Both the position numbers and the translations under genes were made by a program. DNA of 64,000 nucleotides, from NCBI GenBank assembly GCA_021776525.1, contig JAJFFT010000004.1, forward strand, positions 248,001 to 312,000, read 5' to 3'. The notes under the pieces were generated by a model. The model made no database searches and was not told the DNA's origin. It saw only the letters and a program-made list of their open reading frames with translations. Origin of the DNA: Robiginitomaculum sp. Its GTDB lineage: Bacteria > Pseudomonadota > Alphaproteobacteria > Caulobacterales > Maricaulaceae. The stretch's first letter is position 1, and every line of letters starts with the position of its first letter. Below, piece by piece: positions 18,552 to 27,321 of the stretch.

Positions 18552-19667
18552 CTATACCGCTTTGGCGATGCCGTCAGAGACCTCAAAAAACTGGGCGCGA
18601 TCTTCAAAAGCCTCGAACAAAGCGCGGTCTGTTCCGGTCAGCCATCCCTGTCCGTGCATGGCGCAAACCTCGTCGATCAGCGCGGCACGCCGATCAGGGT
18701 CCAGATGCGCGCAGGCTTCATCTAACAGCACCAGCGGTGCCGGGGTATCGGCCTTGGCGGCCACCGCGCGGGCATGGGCCAGAGTGAGACCAATGAGCAG
18801 GGCCTTTTGTTCCCCGGTCGAGGATAATTTGGCTGGCATGGCTTTGGCGCGCCACAAAACATCCAGATTGGCCCGGTGCGGGCCGCTTAATGATCGCCCG
18901 GCGGCGCCGTCGCGCGGCCTTGAGGCCGCAAAGATTCGCGTTAACTGGTGGGTCAGGTCCGGAGCCTCGCAATCCGGGGCATCCTCATAGAGTGCTTCGA
19001 GGCTGAGATCGGCCTGGGGAAAGGCGCTTTGCGCCCGGGCATCAATTTCATGTTGCAGATGCGTGATAGTGTCGGCGCGGGCTTGCATGATACGGCTGCC
19101 GGTTTGCGCCATTTGCTGCTCGCAAGCCTCCAGCCAGGCCAGATCACGGCCACCTTCGTCCAAAAGGCGCTGACGGTCCCGCATGGCGCGCTCGTACCCG
19201 GTGGCATTGCGCCCGTGTTCCGGATGCAGGCTGAGGGTCAGGCGATCAAAAAACCGCAGGCGTGCGCCTCGCGGCCCTGCAAACAGGCGGTCCTGCGCCG
19301 GGGTCAGCCAGACAAGGCGCAAAAGGTCAGCCAGTGCCCCGGCTTTGGCGTTCTGTCCATCAATGCGCACCCGGCGGGTCCGTTTTTGGGCATCCAGACC
19401 GGTGCCCAATGCAAAAGGATCTTCGTCTGTGCGGGTCAGCATTGCATGCACGCCCCAGGCACCGCTCTCGCAATCCTGGCGCACCGGTGCATCCAGCGAT
19501 ACGCGGCGCATACCGCGCCCCGGTGCCAGAAAAGAAATGGCTTCTAATATATTGGTCTTACCGGCACCATTGGCACCAAACAAAACCACTGGACGGTCAT
19601 CCAGCGACAGGTCGAGCGCCCGATATGAGCGAAAATCAGTAAGCTGTAATCGGGTGAGCGCACTCAC
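18552..19667 (-). CDS. recF: DNA replication and repair protein RecF
   Basis: A 371-residue SMC-like ATPase. The Walker A is FGANGAGKTNILEAISFLAP, the signature region is SSTGEQKALLIGLTLAHA and the Walker B is PLVLLDEACAHLDPDRR. The N-terminal LTRLQLTDFRSYRALDLSL is typical. RecF helps load RecA at single-strand gaps with RecO and RecR. It overlaps dnaN by four bases (ATGA), so translation is probably coupled. Confidence 0.96.
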   Translation of the reverse strand: MSALTRLQLTDFRSYRALDLSLDDRPVVLFGANGAGKTNILEAISFLAPGRGMRRVSLDAPVRQDCESGAWGVHAMLTRTDEDPFALGTGLDAQKRTRRVRIDGQNAKAGALADLLRLVWLTPAQDRLFAGPRGARLRFFDRLTLSLHPEHGRNATGYERAMRDRQRLLDEGGRDLAWLEACEQQMAQTGSRIMQARADTITHLQHEIDARAQSAFPQADLSLEALYEDAPDCEAPDLTHQLTRIFAASRPRDGAAGRSLSGPHRANLDVLWRAKAMPAKLSSTGEQKALLIGLTLAHARAVAAKADTPAPLVLLDEACAHLDPDRRAALIDEVCAMHGQGWLTGTDRALFEAFEDRAQFFEVSDGIAKAV

Positions 19668-20779
19668 ACCCGAAGCGGCATCAACACATAGAGCGCGCCG
19701 GTATCGCTGGCATCTTCGACCAAAGACGGTGAGGCGCTGTCGGCAAAGCGAAATACCGCTTCGCTGGTTTCAATCTGGCCTAATATGTCCAGAAGGTAAC
19801 GGGCGTTAAAGCCGATTTCCATCGGTTCAGCGTCATAATCTACTGACAACTCTTCGACCGCCAGACCCGCCTCTGGGTTGTTGACAGTCAGGGTCAGGGT
19901 GTCGGCCTCAAGGGTCATTTTAACCGAGCGGGATTTCTCTGCTGAAATGGTGGCCACCCGATCAACGGCAGCGGCGAAAACATCGCGCTCGATCGTCAAT
20001 GTGTGTTCGTTGCCGCGCGGTATAACGCGTTCGTATTCAGGGAATGATCCATCAATCAGTTTCGAAGTCAGAGTGGCCGCGCCGATGGCAAAGCGAATTT
20101 TAGCCTCTGAGACCGAGACCGTAATATCGTCGTCAATGCCATCCAGCAGGCGACGAACTTCTTGCACGGTTTTTCGTGGAATGATGATGCCACTCATCCC
20201 GGCCGCGCCGTCGGGCAAGGCAATCTCGGCCAAAGCCAGACGGTGCCCATCGGTTGCCACAGCGCGTAGATGCGCCTTGTCGCCCTCGGTGGCGTGCATA
20301 TGAATGCCATTCAGGTAATAGCGGGTTTCTTCGGTCGAGACGGCAAAGCGGGTTTTGTCGATCAATTTAACCAGATCGTTGCTGTGCACAGCAAAAGTAT
20401 GGCTCAACCCATCGGCGCTGAGCACAGGAAATTCATCTTCGGGCAGCGCCGGCAAAGAGAAGCGCGAGCGTCCGGCATGGATCATCAGCCGCGGGTCGTC
20501 CGCAGTTTTGATCAGCTCGACCTCGGCCCCTTCAGGCAGCTTGCGGACAATTTCATAAAAGGTGTGGGCCGGTGCAGTGACCGTGCCTTCCTGGGCAATC
20601 TGCGCCCCTATGCCTTCGACAATTTCGATATCAAGATCGGTGGCCGTAAAGTTCAACCGGTCGCCTTTGGCGCTGATCAGAACGTTTGAAAGGATCGGAA
20701 TGGTGTTGCGGCGCTCGACCACGCTTTGCACATGGTTCAGGGCTTTGAGAAGGTCAGCGCGTTCAATGGTCAGTTTCAT
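19664..20779 (-). CDS. dnaN: DNA polymerase III beta sliding clamp
   Basis: A 371-residue sliding clamp, the normal family length. The ATG at 20779 gives the standard start MKLTIERADLLKALNHVQSV; a longer frame adds six residues without support. Other family segments are NTIPILSNVLISA, ATDLDIEIVE, RFAVSTEETRYYLNG and the C-terminal DTGALYVLMPLRV. It forms the dimeric ring that tethers polymerase to DNA. It follows dnaA by 91 bases and overlaps recF by four. Confidence 0.97.
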   Translation of the reverse strand: MKLTIERADLLKALNHVQSVVERRNTIPILSNVLISAKGDRLNFTATDLDIEIVEGIGAQIAQEGTVTAPAHTFYEIVRKLPEGAEVELIKTADDPRLMIHAGRSRFSLPALPEDEFPVLSADGLSHTFAVHSNDLVKLIDKTRFAVSTEETRYYLNGIHMHATEGDKAHLRAVATDGHRLALAEIALPDGAAGMSGIIIPRKTVQEVRRLLDGIDDDITVSVSEAKIRFAIGAATLTSKLIDGSFPEYERVIPRGNEHTLTIERDVFAAAVDRVATISAEKSRSVKMTLEADTLTLTVNNPEAGLAVEELSVDYDAEPMEIGFNARYLLDILGQIETSEAVFRFADSASPSLVEDASDTGALYVLMPLRV

Positions 20780-20870
20780 TTTGCAGGCGAATCCCATGGA
20801 TGCGAAAGGCCGAACAGTCTTCCCAAGTTTGGGCGTACTGTCCAGTGCTTATTGGTGCGGTGGCCCGGCG

Positions 20871-22295
20871 TTATGTGGCATCCGTTAAGAGTTTACGGCG
20901 AATGGCTTTGACGTCTGCGGCCAGTTCTGGATCATTGCTGATCAGTTGCGCGACAGTCTTGTCGGCATGGATCACCGTGGCATGGTCCCGCCCGGCAAAA
21001 CGTCCACCAATCATCGGCAATGAACAGGTGGTCATATGCTTGGACAAATACATGGCGATCTGGCGTGGGCGGACAATGTTGCGGGTCCGCCGGCGTGACA
21101 AAAGCTGCTCAATGGTCAGCTCAAAATGTGCCGCAACGGCCTGTTGAATTTGTGCAATACTAACTTTGCGGGATGGGTCACGCATGATGTCCCCCAGAAT
21201 TTCGCGGCAACGCTCGACGGTGACGGGCTGGCTGATCAATGCTGTCCGGGCCAAAATGGTGTTCAATGCACCGATCAGCTCGCGCGGATTAGAGCAGACT
21301 TCCTCGGCGATCATATCCAGCACAGCGGGCGGGACGGCCAAGCCGCGATATTCGCGGGCCAGCAAGTCGACCCGGTGTTCCAGTATCTGACGGCGCAGGG
21401 CCAGGCTGCTTTGGCCAATTTCACAAACGATACCGCCCGAAATGCGCGACAACAGGCGCGGGTCAAGACGGGTTAGCGAACCGGGGGCATTATCGCCGCT
21501 GAGGACTACCTGGGCTCCGGCTGCGGTAAGCGCGCTAAGGGTATGAAAAAATTCGTCCTGACTGGCATCCTTGCCGGTCATAAACTGCAGATCATCCAGC
21601 AGCAGCAAATCCAGGGCCCGCATTTTGGCTTTGAACTTGTGGGTTTCCTTTTCGCGTACGGCGGCAACGAAATCATAGACAAATTCTTCAGCGGTCAGAT
21701 ACCGCACCCGTTTGCCGGTCTGGGCCCATAACGGGCTTTCGGAAATGGCGCGCAAAAGATGCGTCTTGCCAACCCCGTAACCGCCATGAACATAAAATGG
21801 ATTAAAACCGGCGGTGTTGCCCTGGCTGATCTGACGGGCGACAGCAAAGGCCACTTCGTTCGAGCTATCAATGACAAAATGGTCGAAGCCGGTATCAGAG
21901 GTTTGCCCCGGCACGTTTTGGCCTGCGCCCCCTGGCAATTGCGGTGCGCCATGTGCTGAGGTGCGTTCAGGCGTAAAAACTGGTGTGGCCTCTACGGTGT
22001 GTGCCTGTGAGGCGCTTTGACTGTCTCTGACCTTGACGAAAATCGATCGTCCGTGCGGATCAAATGTCTGCCAGGCGCGGGTCAGTTTGCGGCCCAGGTT
22101 TTCGCGAACCCAGTCGCGACAAAATGCGTTGGGAGCAGCCACGTGCACGGACGTGAAGTCAACAGAGATCAGATCAAGGGGTTTCACCCAAGAGGCGAAT
22201 TTCTCTGCGCCGATCTCTCTTTGTAAATGTTGACACGTCTTGCCCCACAAAATTTGTGGGGGCGGCATTTGCGCATCATTTTGCTGTCCGTCCAA
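20871..22295 (-). CDS. dnaA: Chromosomal replication initiator DnaA
   Basis: A protein of about 474 residues. Domain I is ILWGKTCQHLQREIGAEKFA. The AAA+ domain III includes VHGGYGVGKTHLLRAI (Walker A) and LDLLLLDDLQFMTGKDASQ (Walker B/sensor). The DNA-binding domain IV has RQIAMYLSKHMTTCSLPMIG and RDHATVIHADKTV. I prefer a TTG start at 22295 because GGAGG precedes it by eight bases; the first in-frame ATG is at 22268. An open frame runs further up to 22385 without a plausible start. Control may involve the perfect dyad at 22397-22421. Confidence 0.95.
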   Translation of the reverse strand: MDGQQNDAQMPPPQILWGKTCQHLQREIGAEKFASWVKPLDLISVDFTSVHVAAPNAFCRDWVRENLGRKLTRAWQTFDPHGRSIFVKVRDSQSASQAHTVEATPVFTPERTSAHGAPQLPGGAGQNVPGQTSDTGFDHFVIDSSNEVAFAVARQISQGNTAGFNPFYVHGGYGVGKTHLLRAISESPLWAQTGKRVRYLTAEEFVYDFVAAVREKETHKFKAKMRALDLLLLDDLQFMTGKDASQDEFFHTLSALTAAGAQVVLSGDNAPGSLTRLDPRLLSRISGGIVCEIGQSSLALRRQILEHRVDLLAREYRGLAVPPAVLDMIAEEVCSNPRELIGALNTILARTALISQPVTVERCREILGDIMRDPSRKVSIAQIQQAVAAHFELTIEQLLSRRRTRNIVRPRQIAMYLSKHMTTCSLPMIGGRFAGRDHATVIHADKTVAQLISNDPELAADVKAIRRKLLTDAT

Positions 22296-22396
22296 CGCCT
22301 GTTCCTCCCCAATGCCCAATTCACCACACCAACCCAGATGCCGCGATTTTTTATCGCGCGCTATACTCTTGTTTTTTAAGGACAAAACCTCCCATA

Positions 22397-22421
22397 CACA
22401 GACGAGTAATATTCGTCTGTG
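22397..22421. promoter_or_regulatory. Perfect inverted repeat upstream of dnaA
   Basis: Nine-base arms CACAGACGA and TCGTCTGTG flank a seven-base AT-rich centre. It lies about 100 bases upstream of the chosen dnaA start and is not followed by a T-tract on either strand. It is a likely regulator binding site in the dnaA leader or promoter; the regulator is unknown. Confidence 0.5.
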
Positions 22422-22822
22422 CGGTACGCAATACTCATGGAAATGCCGTCGTCCAGGCTCCCCAAATTAGTCATGAATTAAGCTACGTCAACAAGTCAAA
22501 ACTGCTGATTCGCTGCAACATCCGGCTTGACAATGGTTAACCCATTGAAGCGAACTGGTTTGCGCGTTTGAAAAAAAATTTGAAAATTTTTTGTTGACAG
22601 TTTGCTTTAAAAGTGCCGCCCCGGACAAGGCTTGTGCTGGTTCTATGGGGCCGCAAAAACCAACATAAATATGTTCTTACCACACGACAACAATGGGCCT
22701 TTCATACGAGCATCAAGGCCGGTTTAACAGATCGGTTTGGCCATCCGGGTAAAGTCAAAGGATTCCAGTGCGCTATGGTTAATATCCAAGGTGAGTTGGC
22801 CATGTTCACGGGCGCCAAACTA

Positions 22823-22856
22823 AAAAAGCAACCGTGCCTGGGCACGATTGCTTTTT
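22823..22856 (-). terminator. Rho-independent terminator of rpsT
   Basis: The arms AAAAAGCAA-C-CGTGC and GCACG-A-TTGCTTTTT form a long stem with one mismatch and a CTGG loop. Read on the minus strand it ends in six T, about 70 bases after the rpsT stop. Its symmetry would also stop plus-strand transcription. Confidence 0.85.
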
Positions 22857-22926
22857 GAAATTCTGTTCTGATTTAGCGCTGTTCGGGCCGATGGTCTGGC
22901 CTTGAGCGTCAATTCAGCCTGCGGGT

Positions 22927-23190
22927 CTAGCCCAGGGCTTTGACGCTGCGGTTCAGGCGCGAAATTTTGCGCGAGGCGGTATTTTTGTGAAATACACCCT
23001 TGCCCACAGCCCGCATCAATTCTGGTTCAGCAGCGTTCAAAGCGGCCCGTGCAGCGACGGCATCGCCAGCGGCGAGTGCTTCTTCGACTTTACGTAAGTA
23101 AGTCCGTACCCGAGAGCGACGCGCGGTATTGACCACGGTGCGGCGAGCGATTTGCCTGACGGCACGTTTGGCAGAAGTCGTATTGGCCAT
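22927..23190 (-). CDS. rpsT: 30S ribosomal protein S20
   Basis: An 87-residue basic helical protein starting [20 protein letters not shown] and ending [15 protein letters not shown], with the family core [15 protein letters not shown] and [11 protein letters not shown]. The ATG at 23190 gives the normal length. It binds 16S rRNA early in assembly. A good promoter lies 60 bases upstream and a strong terminator downstream, so it is monocistronic. rpsT next to dnaA is a common alphaproteobacterial arrangement. Confidence 0.96.
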   Translation of the reverse strand: MANTTSAKRAVRQIARRTVVNTARRSRVRTYLRKVEEALAAGDAVAARAALNAAEPELMRAVGKGVFHKNTASRKISRLNRSVKALG

Positions 23191-23249
23191 TTCAGTTTCC
23201 GTAAATTTTGACTGCGCCCCATGACGCATGCCTTGATCCAAGGCGTGCG

Positions 23250-23278
23250 CGTATAGCCGTCGGTTGTACTGACGTCAA
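23250..23278 (-). promoter_or_regulatory. Sigma-70-type promoter of rpsT
   Basis: On the minus strand TTGACG (23273-23278) and TATACG (23250-23255) are separated by exactly 17 bases, with GC just before the TATAC as in alphaproteobacterial housekeeping promoters. The -10 element is about 60 bases before the rpsT ATG. Confidence 0.7.
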
Positions 23279-23298
23279 CACTGTGGCGTGTCTCAGAG

Positions 23299-24075
23299 TC
23301 AGCGGTTTTTGAAGTGCGGGGAGCGCTTTTCAACAAAAGCGGCCATGCCTTCCTTTTGGTCTTCCAGCGTAAACTGTGACTGGAAGACGCGCCGTTCAAA
23401 ACGAATGCCCTGAGCCAGTGTGGTTTCAAAGGCCGTATTGATGGCTTCTTTGGTCATCATGGCGACGGGCAGGGATTTGTCGGCAATACTGGTGGCGGTT
23501 TTCATGGCTTCATCATCCAGTTCATCCACCGGGACAATGCGGCTGACAAGGCCAGCACGTTCAGCCTCGTCGGCGTCCATCATGCGCCCTGTCAGGCACA
23601 GCTCCATGGCCTTGGCTTTGCCAATGGCCCGGGGCAGGCGCTGGGTGCCGCCGGAACCTGGCATGACGCCCAGGTTGATCTCGGGCTGACCAAATTTGGC
23701 ATTTTCCGCAGCAATGATGAAATCGCACATCATGGCCATTTCACAGCCGCCACCCAGAGCATAACCAGCAACGGCGGCAATGATCGGCTTTTTAAAACGC
23801 GATACGGCTTCCCAGGTTTTGGCAAACGGGTCGTTCATATAAATGTCGACAAATGTGCCTGCCTGCAATTCCTTGATATCTGCACCAGCCGCAAAGGCTT
23901 TTTTAGAGCCGGTCAGGATCACACAGCCAATGTCGTCATTATCATCAAAGTCGCCAAGGGCCTGTGCCAGCTCTTCGGTAAGTTGTGCGCACAGTGCGTT
24001 TAGGGCCTCAGGGCGATTAAGCGTAATCAGGCCCACCCGTCCCTGTGTGCTGACCTGTAGTGTTTCAAACGCCAT
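23299..24075 (-). CDS. Enoyl-CoA hydratase
   Basis: A 258-residue crotonase-fold enzyme. Seen are [28 protein letters not shown] (oxyanion hole), [20 protein letters not shown] with one catalytic Glu, and [20 protein letters not shown] with the second Glu position. These fit short-chain enoyl-CoA hydratases (EchA/FadB type), which hydrate trans-2-enoyl-CoA in beta-oxidation. The ATG at 24075 (MAFETLQV) has GGAG upstream and is preferred over 24096. Located beyond rpsT with its own presumed promoter. Confidence 0.92.
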   Translation of the reverse strand: MAFETLQVSTQGRVGLITLNRPEALNALCAQLTEELAQALGDFDDNDDIGCVILTGSKKAFAAGADIKELQAGTFVDIYMNDPFAKTWEAVSRFKKPIIAAVAGYALGGGCEMAMMCDFIIAAENAKFGQPEINLGVMPGSGGTQRLPRAIGKAKAMELCLTGRMMDADEAERAGLVSRIVPVDELDDEAMKTATSIADKSLPVAMMTKEAINTAFETTLAQGIRFERRVFQSQFTLEDQKEGMAAFVEKRSPHFKNR

Positions 24076-24240
24076 GTGTGTGGCTCCGATTGTCATTCCA
24101 AACAGTATTTTTCAGGCCCCAAAGCCCATTTTTCGCGATGGCATAGCGTATCAGGGTGCGCACGTCACCCTTTTGGTACACGGCTTTCATGATTTGGTCA
24201 TGTGTGCAGGCCCGTAACGGGGGCGGGATAAAGCTCTTGT

Positions 24241-24255
24241 GTTCTCTATATGTTC
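24241..24255 (+). promoter_or_regulatory. LexA (SOS) box upstream of the Y-family polymerase
   Basis: GTTC-TCTATAT-GTTC exactly fits the direct-repeat GTTC-N7-GTTC operator that alphaproteobacterial LexA recognises. It lies 51 bases before the polymerase start codon. Confidence 0.8.
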
Positions 24256-24305
24256 TATATAGGGTTATATTCCTATTTTAGGACATCATCATATACAGGC
24301 TTGTC

Positions 24306-25631
24306 ATGGGACATCTACCGTTTGCCTCGTCCATGGATTTTTCAGGCGATAGTTTTCCGGGGCCGCTGGGGCCATATCGCTGGTTATATCTGGACCTGAA
24401 TTCATATTTTGCCTCTGTGGAACAACAGGAATATCCGCATTTACGCGGCAAGCCTGTGATTGTCTCGCCGGCCCCAACGGAATTTACGGTGGCCATTGCC
24501 GCCAGTTATGAGGCCAAGCGTTTGGGCGTGAAAACCGGCACGCCGATCCGCGAGGCGCGCCGCCTGGTCCCCGGCATTCATGTGGTGCCGGCCCGCCATG
24601 ATATGTATGTGCGCTATCATCACCGGATCGCCAAGGCGCTGGACAAGCATTTGCCGATCGAGATGGCCTGTTCGATCGACGAATTTGCCTGCCGCCTGAC
24701 CGGCACCCAAACTCATGAAGCCAAGGCGCGCACCATTGCCGGGGCCATCAAAGTCCAGATCGCTCGTGATGTTGGCCCCTTTGTGCGTGCCTCAATCGGC
24801 ATGGGGCCAAACAAGTTTCTGGCCAAGGTGGCAACCAATATGCAAAAGCCCGATGGCCTGATCTTGTTGACTAAGGCTGAACTGCCCGAGCGGCTTTATG
24901 GTTTGGGCTTTGGAGATATTCCGGGCATTGGCCGGGCCATGAGCCGCCGTCTGGAGGCGGTGGGCATTACCACTATGGCCGGGCTTTTGGCATTACCGCC
25001 CAAACAGGCCCGCAGCATTTGGGGCGGGGTGCAGGGTGAACGCCTGTTGGCGGCGCTCTATGGGGCCGAGGTTGAAGAACCCAAAACCACGCGCCGCAGT
25101 ATCAGCCATTCGCATGTGCTGGCCAAGGCCATGCGGGCCGCGCCCAATGCGCGTGCCATCAGTCGTCGGTTGGCCGCCAAAACCGCCAGTCGTTTGCGTC
25201 GTCTTGATCATCGCGCCCGGCGGCTGGGGGTGAATGTCAGGTTTGTTTCTGGTGGGCGCTGGCGTGGTGATGCCGGGGTGCAGGCCACGCAAGACAGTTT
25301 TCTCTTGTTAAAAGCCCATGACCGACTGTGGGCGCAAATGCAGGCAGAACGCCCGGCCGAGTGCGCCCGCGGCTTGCGCCAGGTCAGCGTCTGGCTGACT
25401 GGTTTGCAAGCCATAGACGCTCTGGCTGTTGATCTTTTTGACGCGGGCGGCGATCCGGCCTTTACCCACAGCAAGGGGCGTGAACATTTGTGCCGGGCAC
25501 TGGATGGTCTGAACCAGCGCTATGGCCGCAATACGGTCAATATCGGCGCTCATAAAGCCGCCGTGGGGGAATATACCGGGGTCAAGATCGCTTTTACCCG
25601 GATTCCCGACGCACCTGAATTTGATGAATAA
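24306..25631 (+). CDS. Y-family DNA polymerase (DinB/UmuC-like)
   Basis: A 441-residue translesion polymerase. The palm motifs are LYLDLNSYFASVEQQEYPHL, with the first metal-binding Asp, and ACSIDEFACRL, with the second Asp-Glu pair, so the catalytic residues are intact. VRASIGMGPNKFLAKVATNM and the helix-hairpin-helix GDIPGIGRAMSRRLEAVGI follow, then a little-finger domain. The UmuC-like YLDLNSYFASVEQ start differs from classical DinB, so it may be a separate subgroup. A LexA box upstream makes SOS induction very likely. No imuA or dnaE2 partner is adjacent. Confidence 0.9.
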   Translation: MGHLPFASSMDFSGDSFPGPLGPYRWLYLDLNSYFASVEQQEYPHLRGKPVIVSPAPTEFTVAIAASYEAKRLGVKTGTPIREARRLVPGIHVVPARHDMYVRYHHRIAKALDKHLPIEMACSIDEFACRLTGTQTHEAKARTIAGAIKVQIARDVGPFVRASIGMGPNKFLAKVATNMQKPDGLILLTKAELPERLYGLGFGDIPGIGRAMSRRLEAVGITTMAGLLALPPKQARSIWGGVQGERLLAALYGAEVEEPKTTRRSISHSHVLAKAMRAAPNARAISRRLAAKTASRLRRLDHRARRLGVNVRFVSGGRWRGDAGVQATQDSFLLLKAHDRLWAQMQAERPAECARGLRQVSVWLTGLQAIDALAVDLFDAGGDPAFTHSKGREHLCRALDGLNQRYGRNTVNIGAHKAAVGEYTGVKIAFTRIPDAPEFDE

Positions 25632-25645
25632 GACCTGCGCGGTTT

Positions 25646-26485
25646 CTAACGCTGGCAACGCGGGCAATAGAAGCTGGACCGTCCGGCCTGCACAATGCGC
25701 TTTATCGTGCCGGTGCAGTCCTTGTGCAGGCAGGGCTCGCCTTCGCGATCATATACGTCGAAACGGTGTTGAAAATATCCCAATGCGCCATCGGTGGCAG
25801 CAAAATCGCGCAATGTCGAACCACCGGCGGCAATGGCCTGTTCAATGACCTCGCGTATGGTATGCGTCAGGCGCTCGCGGCGTACTGCGCCAATGCGTTT
25901 GACCGGGGTCTGCGGGGCAATCCCTGCACGAAATAACGCCTCGCAGACATAAATATTACCCAGACCGGCGACCAGACGCTGGTCCAGTAATGCGGTTTTC
26001 ACAGGACGGGTTTTGCCAGCAAATTGTTCAGCCAGCCGGGCGGATGAAAAACTGTTGCTCAGCGGTTCCGGTCCAAGATCGGCCAAAAACTTGCTCTCAT
26101 CCAGTGCATTGCTGGCGATCAGGTCCATAAAGCCAAACCGCCGCGGGTCATTATATATAATGCGGTGATCATTGCCTAAGCACAGCACCACATGATCGTG
26201 GGCCGGATTGGTATTTGGCGGCGGTCCGCCGGGTGGGATAATACTGAACTGGCCCGACATGCCCAGATGCGCCAAAAGCGTCTCATTGCTATCCAGCCCG
26301 ATTAACAGGTATTTGGCCCGCCGACGCACATGCAACACTTGTGTTTCGTTCAGTCTTTCACAAAACCGGTCCGGAAAGGCAAAACGCAAATTTGGGCGAT
26401 TGATCATGGCGTTGGTGATTGTTGCACCTTCCATAACCGGTGCCAGGCCGGATCTGACGGTTTCAACTTCGGGAAGTTCGGGCAT
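25646..26485 (-). CDS. mutM: Formamidopyrimidine-DNA glycosylase
   Basis: A 279-residue Fpg/MutM. The mature N-terminus MPELPEVETVRSGL carries the catalytic Pro-2 and Glu-3. The zinc finger at the C-terminus has the Cys pairs of CLHKDC and CPRCQR, and LLDQRLVAGLGNIYVCEALF is the helix-two-turn-helix region. It removes 8-oxoguanine and formamidopyrimidines and nicks the strand. It is convergent with the polymerase (14 bases) and divergent from ubiE (38 bases), the common alphaproteobacterial order. Confidence 0.97.
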   Translation of the reverse strand: MPELPEVETVRSGLAPVMEGATITNAMINRPNLRFAFPDRFCERLNETQVLHVRRRAKYLLIGLDSNETLLAHLGMSGQFSIIPPGGPPPNTNPAHDHVVLCLGNDHRIIYNDPRRFGFMDLIASNALDESKFLADLGPEPLSNSFSSARLAEQFAGKTRPVKTALLDQRLVAGLGNIYVCEALFRAGIAPQTPVKRIGAVRRERLTHTIREVIEQAIAAGGSTLRDFAATDGALGYFQHRFDVYDREGEPCLHKDCTGTIKRIVQAGRSSFYCPRCQR

Positions 26486-26523
26486 AATGTCTCAGCCTAT
26501 AGCGCCGGGGAAGTGACGGGAGT

Positions 26524-27318
26524 ATGGTTCGCACCATGAACACGACAAATCAAACAGAAGATCACGGCGATACTGCTTCATTCGGGTATAAAACCGTAGA
26601 GCGCGATAAAAAAGCCTCTTTGGTGCGCGGCGTTTTTGACAGCGTGGCCGGTAATTATGACCTGATGAACGACTTGATGTCGGTCGGGGTGCATCGCCTC
26701 TGGAAAGACATGGTGATCACTCGTGCCAACCCACAACCGGGCGAGGTCCTGTTGGATGTGGCGGGGGGGACCGGAGATTTATCGCGCCGTTTTGTCAAAC
26801 GGGCTGAGGATGTGCGGGCCAGACGCGGCGGCGCGCCTGCACGGGCCATCGTTTGCGATATCAATGCGCAAATGCTAATCGCCGGTCTGGAACGCGGCGG
26901 TGATGATCGCCTCAGCTGGGTGTGCGGCGATGCGGAACATTTGCCATTGCCCGATGCGTGCGTTGATGCGGTGACCATCAGTTTTGGCATACGCAATGTC
27001 ACCAACAAGGTTCAGGCACTGCGCGATATGCGCCGGGTGCTGCGTCCGGGCGGGCGGTTTCTGTGTCTCGAGTTTTCCAAACCAATCAATCAGGCTTTGC
27101 AAAAGCCCTATGATTTGTGGTCATTTCACGCCATTCCGCGTCTGGGAAAATTGTTTGCCAATGATCGCGAAAGCTACCAATATCTGGTTGAAAGTATTCG
27201 CAAATTCCCAAATCAGGAACATTTCGCCGCGATGATGGGAGAGGCCGGTTTTGCCAATGTTGGCTATACCAACTTTTCCGGCGGCGTGGCCGCTTTGCAT
27301 ACAGGCTGGGCGATCTGA
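26524..27318 (+). CDS. ubiE: Demethylmenaquinone/ubiquinone C-methyltransferase
   Basis: A 264-residue class I SAM methyltransferase. Family motifs are [56 protein letters not shown] (SAM site), [20 protein letters not shown] and GVAALHTGW at the end. UbiE C-methylates the quinone ring in ubiquinone synthesis. Start could be 26524 or the second ATG at 26536; a GGGAG motif lies in between their optimal distances. It is followed by ubiB after three bases, so they form an operon. Confidence 0.96.
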   Translation: MVRTMNTTNQTEDHGDTASFGYKTVERDKKASLVRGVFDSVAGNYDLMNDLMSVGVHRLWKDMVITRANPQPGEVLLDVAGGTGDLSRRFVKRAEDVRARRGGAPARAIVCDINAQMLIAGLERGGDDRLSWVCGDAEHLPLPDACVDAVTISFGIRNVTNKVQALRDMRRVLRPGGRFLCLEFSKPINQALQKPYDLWSFHAIPRLGKLFANDRESYQYLVESIRKFPNQEHFAAMMGEAGFANVGYTNFSGGVAALHTGWAI

Positions 27319-27321
27319 ATT

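Larger units (their letters stand above)
22296..22926. other. dnaA-rpsT intergenic region
   Basis: About 630 bases without a supported gene. It holds a perfect dyad (22397-22421), CAATGG/CCATTG arms around GGTTAACC-like sequence near 22531-22547, an AT-rich tract (22567-22597) followed by TTGACA, and the rpsT terminator. I found no TTATCCACA-type DnaA box, so I do not call an origin here. Confidence 0.5.

Noticed and set aside
22296..22926. Replication origin in the dnaA-rpsT gap
   Set aside because: An AT-rich tract is present, but no DnaA-box cluster is recognisable; in this group the origin is often away from dnaA.
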